The notes: generated from the letters alone by a model not told the origin. 64,000 nucleotides of DNA from Haladaptatus sp. DJG-WS-42 (GCF_037198285.1 NZ_CP147243.1:2286422-2350421); one strand, 5' to 3'; counted from the first letter of the stretch, positions 17,744 to 27,098 are shown. Translations and numbers: made by a program.

Positions 17744-17762
17744 CAGAGTTCAAAGAACTCTG
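17744..17762. terminator. Hairpin between the convergent GYD gene and dnaK
   Basis: CAGAGTTC (17744-17751) and GAACTCTG (17755-17762) form a perfect 8-bp stem with an AAA loop. It lies 16 nt beyond the dnaK stop on the minus strand and about 105 nt beyond the GYD stop, so it is probably the terminator of dnaK. Confidence 0.6.
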
Positions 17763-17768
17763 ATGGGC

Positions 17769-17796
17769 TGAAGACGACTACTTGTCGTCGTCTTCA
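17769..17796. repeat. 10-bp inverted repeat spanning the dnaK stop codon
   Basis: TGAAGACGAC (17769-17778) pairs perfectly with GTCGTCTTCA (17787-17796). The right arm lies in the acidic Asp-rich tail codons of dnaK and the left arm ends at its stop. With the next hairpin it makes two stem-loops in tandem at the 3' end of the dnaK transcript. Confidence 0.55.
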
Positions 17797-19658
17797 ACGT
17801 CTTCGAAGTCGGCGTCGACGTACTCGTCGCCACCGTTGGTTTCAGCATCGGCGTCGCCGCCCATGCCACCCATGCCGCCCATGCCAGCGCCGCCTGCAGC
17901 CTGTTGCTGGGCCTCTTGTTGCTGGTACATGCGCTTGCCAATCTCTTGGAGATTCTCTGCGAGGTCCTCGGTCGCGGCTTCGAGTTCGTCCGCGTCTGCG
18001 TCCTCGTCTTCGAGGGTTGCCTCGACTTCCTCGATTGCGGCTTCGATTTCCTCGCGGAGTTCGTCGTCGACGTTCTCCTCGTTCTCGTCTAAGAGGGTCT
18101 TTGCACGCTGGACGGAGCCTTCTGCCTCGTTGCGAGCTTCGATGAGGCGACGGCGCTCTTTGTCCTCTTCTGCGTGCTGTTCTGCCTCTTGGGTCATGCG
18201 GTCGATTTCATCATCGGAGAGGCCTGCGCCGCCTTCGATGGTGATGGACTCTGCGTTCCCGGAGCCTTTGTCCTCGGCTTCGACGTTCACGATACCGTTT
18301 TCGTCAATGTTGAACGTGACTTCGATTTGCGGGGTTCCGGCGGGTGCGGGTGGGATGCCCGACAGCTGGAACTCGCCAAGGAGTTCGTTCTTGTTCGCAA
18401 TCTCGCGTTCACCCTGGAATACGCGCACCTGCACCGAAGTCTGGTTCGGTGCGGCCGTCGTGAACACCTTCGACTCCTCGGTCGGAATGGTCGTGTTCTT
18501 CTCGATGAGGCGCTCGAACAGGCCGCCTTTGACCTCGATACCGAGGCTGAGCGGCGTCACGTCGAGCAGGACAATGTCGTCTACGTCACCGGAGAGCACG
18601 CCGCCCTGAATCGCCGCGCCGAGGGCGACGGCTTCGTCTGGGTTGACGTTCTTCTTTGGCTCTTGGCCAACGACGTCTGCCACCTTTTCGGTGACCTGCG
18701 GCATGCGCGTCGAACCACCGACGAGGATGACTTCGTCGATGTCGGAGGCTGCGTAGCCTGCGTCTTCGAGGGCCTGTTTCGTTGGACCGACGGTGCGCTC
18801 GATGAGGTCAGACGTCAGGCTCTCGAACTTCGCACGGGAGAGGTCTTTTTCGAGGTGAACCGGGCCGTCGTCAGTTGCCGTGATGAACGGAAGGTTGATT
18901 TCCGTCTGCTTGCGGCTGGAGAGTTCGATTTTGGCCTCTTCTGCGGCGTCTTTGAGCCGCTGGAGGGCCTGCCGGTCGTCGCGGAGGTCGATGCCGTGTT
19001 CGGCTTCGAATTCCTCTGCGAGCCAGTCGATGATGGCCTGGTCCCAGTCGTCGCCACCGAGGTCGTTGTCCCCGTTCGTGGCGACCACTTCGTAGACGCC
19101 GCCGCCGAGGTCAAGGATGGACACGTCGAACGTCCCGCCACCGAGGTCGAAGACGAGGACGGTCTGGTCTGAGTCGTCGTCAAGCCCGTACGCCATCGAC
19201 GCAGCGGTTGGCTCGTTGACGATGCGCTCGACTTCGAAGCCAGCGATTTCGCCTGCGTCCTTCGTCGCCTGACGCTGGCGGTCGTTGAAGTACGCCGGAA
19301 CGGTGATGACTGCCTTCTCCAGTTCGTCGCCGAGATAATCCTCAGCGTCTCGCTTGATTTTCTGGAGAATCATCGCCGAAATCTGCTCGGGCGTGTAGTC
19401 CTCGCCGTCGATGTCGACAGCGTACTCGTCGCCCATGTGGCGCTTGATCGATTGAATGGTCTTTTCTGGGTTCTGGATGGCCTGGTTTTTGGCCGGTTTC
19501 CCGACTAACCGTTCGCCATCGTCGGTGAACGCGACCACCGAGGGCGTGGTTCGGTCCCCTTCACTGTTGACGATAATCTCGGGGTCTCCACCCTCCATGA
19601 CCGCGAACGCGCTGTTCGTGGTACCAAGGTCGATACCGAGAATCTTGTTGCTCGCCAT
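17778..19658 (-). CDS. dnaK: Chaperone DnaK (Hsp70)
   Basis: A 626-residue Hsp70 with ATPase motifs [11 protein letters not shown]-type start (here [12 protein letters not shown]), [23 protein letters not shown] and [10 protein letters not shown]. The substrate-binding domain begins around [12 protein letters not shown], a helical lid follows, and the tail is Gly/Met-rich then Asp/Glu-rich. Start ATG 19658 (MASNKILG) is chosen over the frame start at 19670. It refolds or holds client proteins with DnaJ and GrpE. grpE lies upstream on the same strand with 159 nt between, enough for a separate dnaK promoter (AT-rich around 19687-19695). Confidence 0.98.
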   Translation of the reverse strand: MASNKILGIDLGTTNSAFAVMEGGDPEIIVNSEGDRTTPSVVAFTDDGERLVGKPAKNQAIQNPEKTIQSIKRHMGDEYAVDIDGEDYTPEQISAMILQKIKRDAEDYLGDELEKAVITVPAYFNDRQRQATKDAGEIAGFEVERIVNEPTAASMAYGLDDDSDQTVLVFDLGGGTFDVSILDLGGGVYEVVATNGDNDLGGDDWDQAIIDWLAEEFEAEHGIDLRDDRQALQRLKDAAEEAKIELSSRKQTEINLPFITATDDGPVHLEKDLSRAKFESLTSDLIERTVGPTKQALEDAGYAASDIDEVILVGGSTRMPQVTEKVADVVGQEPKKNVNPDEAVALGAAIQGGVLSGDVDDIVLLDVTPLSLGIEVKGGLFERLIEKNTTIPTEESKVFTTAAPNQTSVQVRVFQGEREIANKNELLGEFQLSGIPPAPAGTPQIEVTFNIDENGIVNVEAEDKGSGNAESITIEGGAGLSDDEIDRMTQEAEQHAEEDKERRRLIEARNEAEGSVQRAKTLLDENEENVDDELREEIEAAIEEVEATLEDEDADADELEAATEDLAENLQEIGKRMYQQQEAQQQAAGGAGMGGMGGMGGDADAETNGGDEYVDADFEDVEDDDK

Positions 19659-19817
19659 CTTGGTGAGCACTATCGCCTTCGTCCGGTTAAAAGTTGCTAG
19701 ATACGTTGCCTCACACCCACGCTACACAGCGCCTCAGTCGGGCGATTTCAAAATATGTGCCTGTCTCACATCCTGTGCTTATATGATGACCGCAATTCGA
19801 CCGCCGCAGATGTCTGA

Positions 19818-20438
19818 TTATTCAGCGTTGCTGACCGTCACCTGCGCCGGACGCAGGACGCGGTCTGCCATCTCGTAGCCCGACTGGTACACTTCCGCGA
19901 TGGTGTCTACGGGCTGGTCGCTTTCGACGCGCAGCATGACCTCGTGGCGCTGTGGGTCGACGTCGCTGCCTGGTTCCGGTCGAATCTCGGTTACGTTCTC
20001 GTCTTCTAAGATGCGGTCGAACTGCCGAAGCGTCGATTCGATGCCGCTCACGATGTCCGAGTCTGTAGCCTCGTCTGCCTCGTCGAGCGCTCGCGCGAGG
20101 TTGTCGCGCACGTCGATGAGCCGCTCGACCAAGTCCTCGGTCGCGCGCTGTTTTTCCTGCTCGCGGCGCTTTTTCATCCGCTTTTTGTAGTTTTGGAACT
20201 CGGCTTGTTTTCGCTTCAGGCGACTTGCTAAGCCCTCGCGTTCTGCTTCGAGTTCCTCTGTGGCTGCCGCCTGTTCGCGGAGCGATTCGATTTCGCGGGC
20301 CAGTTGCTCTGGCTCCGTCTCTTCGACGCGGGTGACGAGTTCAGCAAACGCATCCTCCTCGGTGTTTGCCTCGGCTTCGGGGGCGTCCTCGGGGCCTGCG
20401 TCAGGCACAGGCTCCTCTGCGCCTTGGTTTTCACTCAT
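19818..20438 (-). CDS. grpE: Nucleotide exchange factor GrpE
   Basis: A 206-residue GrpE that releases ADP from DnaK. The N-terminal 60 residues are acidic and disordered, followed by a long helix (RLKRKQAEFQNYKKRMKKRR) that forms the dimeric coiled coil. The beta-wing domain contains EIRPEPGSDVDPQRHEVM and the closing VYQSGYEMADRVLRPAQVTV. ATG 20438 (MSENQG) is preferred; the frame is open to 20465. It is upstream of dnaK on the same strand and divergent from the XPB helicase gene. Confidence 0.95.
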   Translation of the reverse strand: MSENQGAEEPVPDAGPEDAPEAEANTEEDAFAELVTRVEETEPEQLAREIESLREQAAATEELEAEREGLASRLKRKQAEFQNYKKRMKKRREQEKQRATEDLVERLIDVRDNLARALDEADEATDSDIVSGIESTLRQFDRILEDENVTEIRPEPGSDVDPQRHEVMLRVESDQPVDTIAEVYQSGYEMADRVLRPAQVTVSNAE

Positions 20439-20600
20439 GCCTAACACAGACGCGCCAGCGGCCATAAAAATTCAGAAATGTGATTCGGCTTGTGAGAGGG
20501 TATTCTCCACTTCGAGCGCGGTTCAACACTCGAAATAATCCCCTGCGTTGGTGGTTATCGGGTGGCGAACGTTAAGTGTCCACACCACCGATTTTTGCCC

Positions 20601-21950
20601 GTGTCTGCGGTCACCCTCACCTTTGAAGACGGGACGATTCGCGTGTCCGGGCTCACAGCGCAGACGGCCCGCGACCTCCCGCACGTCGAGTACGACCCCC
20701 GTTCGAAAACGGCGCGAGCACCGGCGATGCACTATCTGGAACTCCGGGACGCGCTCGCCGCATCCTCCGACGTAGACGACCGCGTCCTCTCGTTTGCTTC
20801 CGTCCCCTCCCTTTCTTCCACTTACGACCTCCGACCCTACCAGCAAGCGGCCCTCGACGCATGGAAAGAGGCGGGCAACCGAGGCGTTCTCGAACTCCCC
20901 ACCGGAAGCGGGAAAACCGTCATCGGGCTCGGGGCAATCGAAGCACTCGGGACGCCAACGCTCGTCGTCGTTCCGACCATCGACCTGCTCACCCAGTGGC
21001 GCGACGAACTCGAAACCGAATTCGACTGCCCGATTGGGCAACTCGGCGGGGGCGAACAAACGCTCGAAGCCATCACCGTTTCGACCTACCACTCGGCGTA
21101 TCTCAAAGCCGGTTCCATTGGCGACCGCTTCGGTCTCGTCATCTTCGACGAGGTTCACCACCTCGGCGGCGAGGGGTTTCGACAGATTGCCCGCTTGCTC
21201 GCCGCGCCCGCCCGCCTCGGACTCACGGCGACGTTCGAGCGCGAAGACGACGCCCACGAGGTGATAGAAGACCTCGTCGGCCCGCTTTGCTACACCATCG
21301 AGATAGACGACCTCGCGGGCGAACACCTCGCAAACTACGACATCAAGCGCCTCACCGTCGAACTCACTCCGGACGAGCGCCGGGAGTACGAGCGCCACCA
21401 GTCGGTGTTCACCGACTACCTCGCCTCTTCGAATATCCAGCTCAGGAGCGGGAGCGACTATCAGAAACTCGTGATGCGCTCGGGCACCGACCCGCGCGCC
21501 CGTGAGGCACTGCTCGCAAAGCAGCGCGCCCGCGAGGTGATGATGAATTCACAGGCGAAACTCGACGAACTCGCCACCATCCTCGACCGGCATCGCGGCG
21601 ACCGCATCATCGTCTTCACCGCGCACAACGCGCTCGTCTACCGCATCTCAGAGCGATTTCTCATCCCGGCGATTACCCACCGGACAGGGACGAAAGAGCG
21701 CCGCGAGGTTCTCAGAAAATTCCGCACCGGCGAGTTCTCGCGGGTCGTCACCGCGAACGTGCTCGACGAGGGCGTGGACGTGCCCGATGCGAACGTCGCC
21801 GTCGTGCTCTCGGGGAGCGGAAGCGAACGCGAGTTCACCCAACGCCTCGGGCGAATTCTCCGGCCGAAAGCCGACGGTGGCCGGGCGGTGTTGTACGAAC
21901 TTGTGAGCAAGGAAACAGCAGAAGAGCGGGTCGCCAATAGACGGCGGTAG
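20601..21950 (+). CDS. XPB/Rad25-like DNA helicase (SF2)
   Basis: An SF2 helicase of about 450 residues related to archaeal XPB, which unwinds DNA in repair together with Bax1. The N-terminal damage-recognition-like domain covers about residues 1-70. Helicase motifs are LPTGSGKT (Walker A, about 98-105), FDEVHH (DEVH box, about 182) and LTATFEREDD, which holds the RED motif specific to XPB. FTAHNALV and the motif VI QRLGRILRPK come later. GTG 20601 is chosen because the family begins near TLTFEDGTI; ATG 20562 in frame would add 13 residues. The nuclease partner lies 560 nt downstream, separated by an antisense gene. Confidence 0.9.
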   Translation: MSAVTLTFEDGTIRVSGLTAQTARDLPHVEYDPRSKTARAPAMHYLELRDALAASSDVDDRVLSFASVPSLSSTYDLRPYQQAALDAWKEAGNRGVLELPTGSGKTVIGLGAIEALGTPTLVVVPTIDLLTQWRDELETEFDCPIGQLGGGEQTLEAITVSTYHSAYLKAGSIGDRFGLVIFDEVHHLGGEGFRQIARLLAAPARLGLTATFEREDDAHEVIEDLVGPLCYTIEIDDLAGEHLANYDIKRLTVELTPDERREYERHQSVFTDYLASSNIQLRSGSDYQKLVMRSGTDPRAREALLAKQRAREVMMNSQAKLDELATILDRHRGDRIIVFTAHNALVYRISERFLIPAITHRTGTKERREVLRKFRTGEFSRVVTANVLDEGVDVPDANVAVVLSGSGSEREFTQRLGRILRPKADGGRAVLYELVSKETAEERVANRRR

Positions 21951-21951
21951 C

Positions 21952-22428
21952 TTATTTCGGGAATTTAATCACGAGACTTCCTTTCGCGTCGAACGCGTCC
22001 ATAGTGACGGGGAACGGAACCTCGAACGACGCGGTTTCGCCGGGACCGAGGTCGAACGCTTTACCGGCTTGATAGCTGTCTTTGCCAACGTCAACGTGGA
22101 TGACGACGGCCTGTTTCGCCTGCTTCTCGGTGACGTTTTTGGCGGTGCCCGTAATCACGAGATTGCCAGCATCGTCTGCTTTGAAATCGAACGCCTCGAC
22201 TTCGATAGGCGTGGGGCCCTCGCGTTCCTCACCGTCGTCGATGTCTGAGACGTCTCCCGTCCAGTCGTCCGGGTACTCGACGGTCGTTGTTGCGTCTTCA
22301 GAGCCTCCACCAGACGAACTGGTTTCAGTATCGTCTGCACCGTTTGAAGAAGAACACCCTGCAGCAAAACTCAGAGTCGCGACTGTCGTTGTCGCGCCAA
22401 CAGTACGAAGGAAAGTCCGACGTTCCAT
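21952..22428 (-). CDS. Tat-type lipoprotein of unknown function
   Basis: A 158-residue exported protein. It starts MERRTFLRTVG with a twin-Arg signal, then a hydrophobic stretch ending in a lipobox-like FAAGC (Cys about residue 25), so it is probably lipid-anchored outside the cell. A Ser/Thr/Asp-rich linker follows, then a beta-sandwich-like domain (VEVEAFDFKADDAGNLVIT-like strands, about residues 75-158) resembling FxLYD-type domains of haloarchaeal surface proteins. ATG 22428 is chosen since the signal begins there. It lies antisense in the gap between the XPB and Bax1-like genes, where most archaea have nothing. Confidence 0.8.
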   Translation of the reverse strand: MERRTFLRTVGATTTVATLSFAAGCSSSNGADDTETSSSGGGSEDATTTVEYPDDWTGDVSDIDDGEEREGPTPIEVEAFDFKADDAGNLVITGTAKNVTEKQAKQAVVIHVDVGKDSYQAGKAFDLGPGETASFEVPFPVTMDAFDAKGSLVIKFPK

Positions 22429-22510
22429 ATCTATCACGTATCCATTCTCTTGTAAGAACGTTGGGGCCGTTGTCAGACGATTTTTGTGTAACCCGCACCC
22501 AATCTTACGT

Positions 22511-24016
22511 GTGCTCACGAAAGACCTCCTCCGAGTGTCGCGGGCGGGCGGTGGCTACGCGCCACAGTTCGCTGGCCGCGAAGAACGCCCGCTCGCCGCG
22601 CGCGTCATCGGAACCTATCAGGGACACGTCGGCGAGACCCGCGCCCGCTTAGAGGAGGCCCTCACTCGCCTCGAAGCAGACGCCGACTTCAAACTCGTCC
22701 GCGGGCTTGCCAAACTAGTCGAGCGCGAAGCCACCTTCGAGACGAACGCGCCGCTCCCACCCGAGCGCACTCGTGCAAGCGTATTCGCCGCCGCAGAGTC
22801 TGTGGGCGTCGTCACCGACGCAGAACGCGACGCCGCGCTCGAACGGGCCGCCCAGTCGCTCGCAACGACGACCGACGCCGTCGCAGCATCGCTCTACGCA
22901 GACCTCGAAGAACACCAGGTGCTCACCTCACTCTCGGTTCGCTGGAGCCCGGACGAACTGCTCGCTCAGTACAACCTCTCGCTCGCCCAGACGGCGCTGT
23001 TCGACGCGACGGAACTTCGGATACGGAGCAGCGACCCGAAAGCCCTGATTTCCGCGGTCAAGCGCCTGCGACTGATGTACGAGATTCGAAAAACTGACGC
23101 GGGCCGCGAGGTGGTCGTCACCGGCCCGACCGGCCTGTTCCAGACGAGCCGGCGCTACGGAACGCGCTTTGCCCGCCTCCTTCGGTCGGTCGCAAAAGCC
23201 CCCGAGTGGCGCATCGAAGCGACCATCGACGACCGCGGAACCGAGCGCTTGCTGACCCTCACGCAGGACGACGTGTCCGTGCCCGGCACGGAGCCAGTCA
23301 CCGACGTGACGTTCGACAGCGGCGTCGAAGCCGAGTTCGCCGCCCGATTCACCGCGCTCGGTCTCGACTGGAATCTCGTGCGCGAACCGGAACCGCTCGA
23401 AGCGGGCGCGAGCGTGATGATTCCGGATTTCGCCTTCGACTGGAAGCACTCGCCGTTTCGCGTCTATTTCGAAATCATGGGCTTCTGGACGCCCGAGTAC
23501 GTCGCAAAGAAGCTCGGCCAGATGGACGTGGTCGAAGATGTCGAACTCCTCGTCGCCGTCGATAGCACCCTCGGCGTGGGCGAAGAAATCGCCGCCCGCG
23601 ACCACCGCGCGATTCCCTACACCGGCTCCGTCCGCGTCAAAGACGTGGTGGACGTGCTCCGCGAGTACGAACAGGAGTTGATCGAAGAAAGCGCCGAAGC
23701 CCTCGCTGAGGAACTCTCACCCGACGGAGATGTAATCACACTCAGCGCGCTCGCAAGCGACCTCGGTGTGAGCGAATCGGTGCTTGATGATAAGGTGTTT
23801 CCTGACCACGAGCGCGTGGGTCGGACTCTCGTCCGCCCGACCGTGCTGTCGGCACTTCGTGACGAAATTCACGCGGGCATGTCGCTGAGCGAAGCCGAAT
23901 CTGTCTTGTCGAGCCACGGCATCGAAGACGCAAGCGCGGTGCTTTCGAAACTGGGCTTTCGCGTTGAATGGGAAGGCTTGAGCGGCGGGACGGTGCGCGA
24001 GAAAGAGACTGAGTAG
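22511..24016 (+). CDS. Bax1-like nuclease, XPB partner (DUF790 family)
   Basis: A 501-residue protein of the DUF790 family. In archaea this is Bax1 (binds archaeal XPB), a structure-specific nuclease that works with XPB on damaged DNA. The nuclease core is visible at about residues 305-340: IPDFAF, then a Glu in VYFEIMGFWTPEYVAKKL, matching a PD-(D/E)xK pattern. The C-terminal 100 residues carry helix-rich segments. The frame is open far upstream, antisense to the lipoprotein gene; the true start is most likely GTG 22511 (VLTKDLLRV), just after that gene's divergent start. Its position next to XPB supports the assignment. Confidence 0.87.
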   Translation: MLTKDLLRVSRAGGGYAPQFAGREERPLAARVIGTYQGHVGETRARLEEALTRLEADADFKLVRGLAKLVEREATFETNAPLPPERTRASVFAAAESVGVVTDAERDAALERAAQSLATTTDAVAASLYADLEEHQVLTSLSVRWSPDELLAQYNLSLAQTALFDATELRIRSSDPKALISAVKRLRLMYEIRKTDAGREVVVTGPTGLFQTSRRYGTRFARLLRSVAKAPEWRIEATIDDRGTERLLTLTQDDVSVPGTEPVTDVTFDSGVEAEFAARFTALGLDWNLVREPEPLEAGASVMIPDFAFDWKHSPFRVYFEIMGFWTPEYVAKKLGQMDVVEDVELLVAVDSTLGVGEEIAARDHRAIPYTGSVRVKDVVDVLREYEQELIEESAEALAEELSPDGDVITLSALASDLGVSESVLDDKVFPDHERVGRTLVRPTVLSALRDEIHAGMSLSEAESVLSSHGIEDASAVLSKLGFRVEWEGLSGGTVREKETE

Positions 24017-24054
24017 CGAGCAACGATTATTCTCCACTCAGCCGTAGCAAGTGC

Positions 24055-24267
24055 ATGGCCCGCTCGGAACCCGAGGTGTACCCAATGGCGCTGTTTTGCC
24101 AACTTACCGTCTCCGACATCGAAAACTCGCTTGCGTGGTACGACGCCCTCGACTTCACCAGAATCTACGAGATGCCGGTGATGAGCCACGATCGGTATCG
24201 CAAGTATGCGGACATCATGCTCGTGACCGACGAGTGGGACGAAGCCTCGTCGGCCGAAAGCGAATAG
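24055..24267 (+). CDS. Half-length VOC/glyoxalase-like protein
   Basis: A 70-residue protein whose core (ALFCQLTVSDIENSLAWYDA and on to KYADIMLVTDE) matches the first beta-alpha-beta-beta-beta unit of a vicinal oxygen chelate domain, as in glyoxalase or bleomycin-resistance proteins. A normal VOC protein has two such units and 120-140 residues, so this is half a domain. It may dimerise to complete the barrel or may be a truncated relic; no second half is visible downstream. A later in-frame ATG lies at 24085. Confidence 0.55.
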   Translation: MARSEPEVYPMALFCQLTVSDIENSLAWYDALDFTRIYEMPVMSHDRYRKYADIMLVTDEWDEASSAESE

Positions 24268-24291
24268 CCGTGCTCCGGCGTCTACGCTCGT

Positions 24292-24837
24292 ATGGCTGAC
24301 AGACAACACTCGCTGTCCCTCCAGGCCCAGAATGATGCGGCGGGAACCTCCTCGGACGCGTACGCCTGTTTTGTCGATTACTGTGGTTCAGACGGGACGC
24401 TCCTCGCGCGGACGGCCGCCGACGCAGAACACAACCACTGGGGTGTCTACACGCGAAAATACCCGCTCGACAATCCCTCTGGAAAGCGCGTCAAACGGCT
24501 CTCGATGAGCGGCGGGATGGCCGACACCATCGCCCGGTTCATGAGTCCTGAAAACGTGCGCATCTGGGTCGATGCCGAAGAACAGCCGATTCTCGATTTG
24601 CGGAGCCGACAGGCCGACGAGCGCGTGGTCATCTACGTCGATAGCGACCGCAACTCGCTGCGCATCAACGACCTCGGTCGGAAGAAAGAACTGCTCGAAA
24701 TCAGCCTCGGCGACAATCCGAAAATCGACTTCAAGGGTCTGCCGGTAGAAGGGCTGAATCTTGACGGCTACGTCTCGAAAGAGCGATACGACGCACTCGA
24801 GCAGCGCGTCGAAAAACTCGAAAAACAGCTTCGTTAG
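24292..24837 (+). CDS. Haloarchaeal protein of unknown function with C-terminal coiled coil
   Basis: A 181-residue hydrophilic protein that I do not recognise. Residues about 20-130 are beta-rich (ACFVDYCGSDGTLLA, WGVYTRKYPL, VVIYVDSDRNSLRI). The last 25 residues (SKERYDALEQRVEKLEKQ) form a short coiled coil, suggesting oligomerisation. No signal peptide, membrane segment or metal motif is seen. It overlaps the convergent PUA-like gene by four bases. Confidence 0.65.
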   Translation: MADRQHSLSLQAQNDAAGTSSDAYACFVDYCGSDGTLLARTAADAEHNHWGVYTRKYPLDNPSGKRVKRLSMSGGMADTIARFMSPENVRIWVDAEEQPILDLRSRQADERVVIYVDSDRNSLRINDLGRKKELLEISLGDNPKIDFKGLPVEGLNLDGYVSKERYDALEQRVEKLEKQLR

Positions 24838-25343
24838 TCGAACTGGCGGCCCTTCGGAACGACCGAGCGCAACTCGCCGTGGAGGTAAAGACCGACGCCG
24901 ATTGGTTCGGTGACGCCCGCGAGTTCGTGGGCAGCGATGAGGTAGCCCCAGTCGCCGTCCCAGTCGGGGTAGTCGATGTCCGTACCGTGGGCGAACTGCT
25001 CGGCTTGCTCTGTGTCGAGGACGATGACGTTCTTGGTCGCGTGGCGTCCGAATCGCTGAGCGCCGTTCGTCGTTGGCTTCCAGTGTTCTTGGCGGGTGCG
25101 CATGAGCTTCATGCCGAGGCCCTCGATGCTGATTGGCGCGGCCACGTCGCCGCCGAAAATCCATATTTTCCCCGCGCCCTTCTCCCAGAGCGTGAAGTCG
25201 TCGAAGACGGACTTCGGGACGCCGTAGCGGTCGTACCAGAAGTTGACAACTTGTTCGCGCGAGGCGCGCCCCTCGATTTCTTGGTCTGCTGGCGTCTCGG
25301 GGAGGCGGTCGAACTGTTGGCCCACGTTTCCGTCACCGCTCAT
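24834..25343 (-). CDS. PUA-like RNA-binding protein paired with an NSUN methyltransferase
   Basis: A 169-residue protein resembling the pre-PUA/PUA-like C-terminal domain of RsmF/NSUN-type RNA methyltransferases, as a stand-alone gene (I believe catalogued as DUF7122 in haloarchaea). The segment VNFWYDRYGVPKSVFDDFTL and the later DWDGDWGYLIAAHELAGVTEPIG-type strands support RNA binding. Its start overlaps the stop of the methyltransferase gene as ATGA, so the two are co-translated and probably act as a split two-subunit enzyme. Confidence 0.75.
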   Translation of the reverse strand: MSGDGNVGQQFDRLPETPADQEIEGRASREQVVNFWYDRYGVPKSVFDDFTLWEKGAGKIWIFGGDVAAPISIEGLGMKLMRTRQEHWKPTTNGAQRFGRHATKNVIVLDTEQAEQFAHGTDIDYPDWDGDWGYLIAAHELAGVTEPIGVGLYLHGELRSVVPKGRQFD

Positions 25344-26266
25344 CTTCCCACCTCCAACTTCGCACAGAAGAACCCACCAGTATCGTTGTGCTGTGGGTAG
25401 ACGCGCTTTGCGTTCGTCACTTGCTCGTCGTACTCTTCACCCTGCCACTCAGTCACGCCAGGGACGTGTTCGAGGCCGAGGTCGTAGTCCACGACGCGAC
25501 AGTCTTCGTTGTCGAGAACGTGGTCGAGGACCGCCTCGTTTTCCTCGGGGGCGAACGTACACGTCGAGTAGACGACCGTTCCGCCGGGGCGCGTGATTTG
25601 GAGCGCCCGTCGGAGGATGCCCTTCTGGATGCCCGCGATGGATTCGACGTGGTCGAGCGTCCACTCGTCAACCACGTCGGGGTTCTTTCGAACTGTGCCC
25701 TCACACGAACACGGTGCGTCCACGAGCACGCGGTCGAACTGGTCGAACCCACCGTCTTCGGGCGAGCCGAACGGTTTCATCGAGAAGTTGCGCGCGTCTT
25801 GATTCGTGACCGCGACGCAGGTCGCGCCCAGACGCTCCGCGTTGAAACGCAGGGCGGAGAGCCGACCGAGGTTGTTGTCGTTGGCGATGAGCACGCCCTT
25901 GTCGTCCATCTGGGCCGCAATCTGCGTGGTCTTGCTTCCCGGCGCGGCGCAGGTGTCGAACACCCGGTCGCCCGGCTGTGGATCGAGGGCGAGCGGTGGG
26001 AGTGCCGACACTTCTTCTTGCCCATGAATCCAGCCGTGGAAGTACGGCCACGTGGTGCCCGGACTGCGCGTTTCGAGCTTGAGCAGGTCGGGGTTCCACT
26101 CCAGTTGCTCGTAGCCGACACCCTCCTCGTCGAGGGCGGCACAGACCTGTTCTCGCGTTGCTTTCAGCGTGTTCACCCGGACGACGGAGGGCAGCGGGCG
26201 CTCACAGGCAGCCCGATAGGCCTCCACGTCGTCCATCAGCGGTTCGTACCGCTCAAGAGCCTCCAT
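25340..26266 (-). CDS. NOL1/NOP2/Sun-family RNA (cytosine-C5) methyltransferase
   Basis: A 308-residue SAM-dependent m5C methyltransferase acting on tRNA or rRNA. The SAM site is FDTCAAPGSKTTQIA. The two family Cys lie in DAPCSCEG and in STCTFAPEENE; the second is the catalytic nucleophile and the first releases the product. The N-terminal PSVVRVNTLK segment is typical. ATG 26266 (MEALERYEPL) is chosen over the frame start at 26359. It lacks an RNA-binding PUA domain, which is supplied by the overlapping downstream gene. It is divergent from the PAC2 gene. Confidence 0.93.
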   Translation of the reverse strand: MEALERYEPLMDDVEAYRAACERPLPSVVRVNTLKATREQVCAALDEEGVGYEQLEWNPDLLKLETRSPGTTWPYFHGWIHGQEEVSALPPLALDPQPGDRVFDTCAAPGSKTTQIAAQMDDKGVLIANDNNLGRLSALRFNAERLGATCVAVTNQDARNFSMKPFGSPEDGGFDQFDRVLVDAPCSCEGTVRKNPDVVDEWTLDHVESIAGIQKGILRRALQITRPGGTVVYSTCTFAPEENEAVLDHVLDNEDCRVVDYDLGLEHVPGVTEWQGEEYDEQVTNAKRVYPQHNDTGGFFCAKLEVGR

Positions 26267-26357
26267 TCTTGCACAGTCTATTCGTGGCGACCGCTTGTGG
26301 GTTTCGAACGCGCACACTGCCCGGGCGCTTATGGAATCGCGGTGAGTATGCGCAGTC

Positions 26358-27098
26358 ATGGCACACGTCCAAATTCACGACGAGTCGCTCGACCTCTCAG
26401 CGCCAACGCTGGTCGAAGGGCTTCCCGGCGTCGGTCTCGTCGGCAAAATCGCGGCCGACCACCTCGTCGAACAGTTCGAGATGACCCACTACGGGTCGCT
26501 CTACTGCGAGGGCATTCCGCGCGTCGCGGTGTACGGCAAAGGTGAATCAGCCGTCAAAGCCCCCGTCCGGCTCTACGCCGACGAATCGCGCAACCTCGTC
26601 GTCCTCCAAAGCGACATCCCCATCTCTCCCTCCCAAGCCGTCGAGTTTTCGAGCTGTCTCTCCGGCTGGGTCGAAGCACACGACGCGACCCCAATCTTCC
26701 TCTCAGGCCTCCCAACCCAGAAGGACGCGAACGAACCCGCCCTCTACGGCGTCTCGACCGGCGAGGGCGCGTCGCTCCTCGAAGCCGCAGACATCTCACA
26801 CCCGACCGAAGGGGGGCTCATCTCTGGCCCGACTGGCGCGCTCATCAATCGCGCCGCCGAACTCGACATCACCGGCGTCGGCCTCATCGTCGAGAGCGAC
26901 AAGCAATTCCCCGACCCTGAAGCCGCCCGCATCCTCCTCATGCGCGGCATCGAACCGCTTGCGGACATCGACGTGGACACCGACGCCCTCGTTTCCCACG
27001 CAGAAGAGATTCGGACGGCGAAAGAACAGTTCGCAAAGCGCATGCAGGACGCAGACGAGGAAAGCACGCAGGCGAAGCCGCTCCGTATGTTCCAATGA
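26358..27098 (+). CDS. PAC2-family protein (proteasome assembly chaperone-like)
   Basis: A 246-residue PAC2-domain protein related to archaeal PbaB and eukaryotic PAC2, ATP-independent chaperones for proteasome alpha-ring assembly. The PTLVEGLPGVGLVGKIAADHL opening and the GGLISGPTGALINRA segment are diagnostic. The last 40 residues are charged and probably helical. PAN lies about 9 kb away in this window, so it is not in the same operon; the proteasome link is inferred from the family. The stop is followed immediately by a large palindromic element. Confidence 0.85.
   Translation: MAHVQIHDESLDLSAPTLVEGLPGVGLVGKIAADHLVEQFEMTHYGSLYCEGIPRVAVYGKGESAVKAPVRLYADESRNLVVLQSDIPISPSQAVEFSSCLSGWVEAHDATPIFLSGLPTQKDANEPALYGVSTGEGASLLEAADISHPTEGGLISGPTGALINRAAELDITGVGLIVESDKQFPDPEAARILLMRGIEPLADIDVDTDALVSHAEEIRTAKEQFAKRMQDADEESTQAKPLRMFQ

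Noticed and set aside
22082-22510. Open frame extending the Bax1-like gene upstream by 143 codons
   Set aside because: It runs antisense through the lipoprotein gene, its residues are Ser/Thr/Val-rich without family similarity, and GTG 22511 matches the expected family start.
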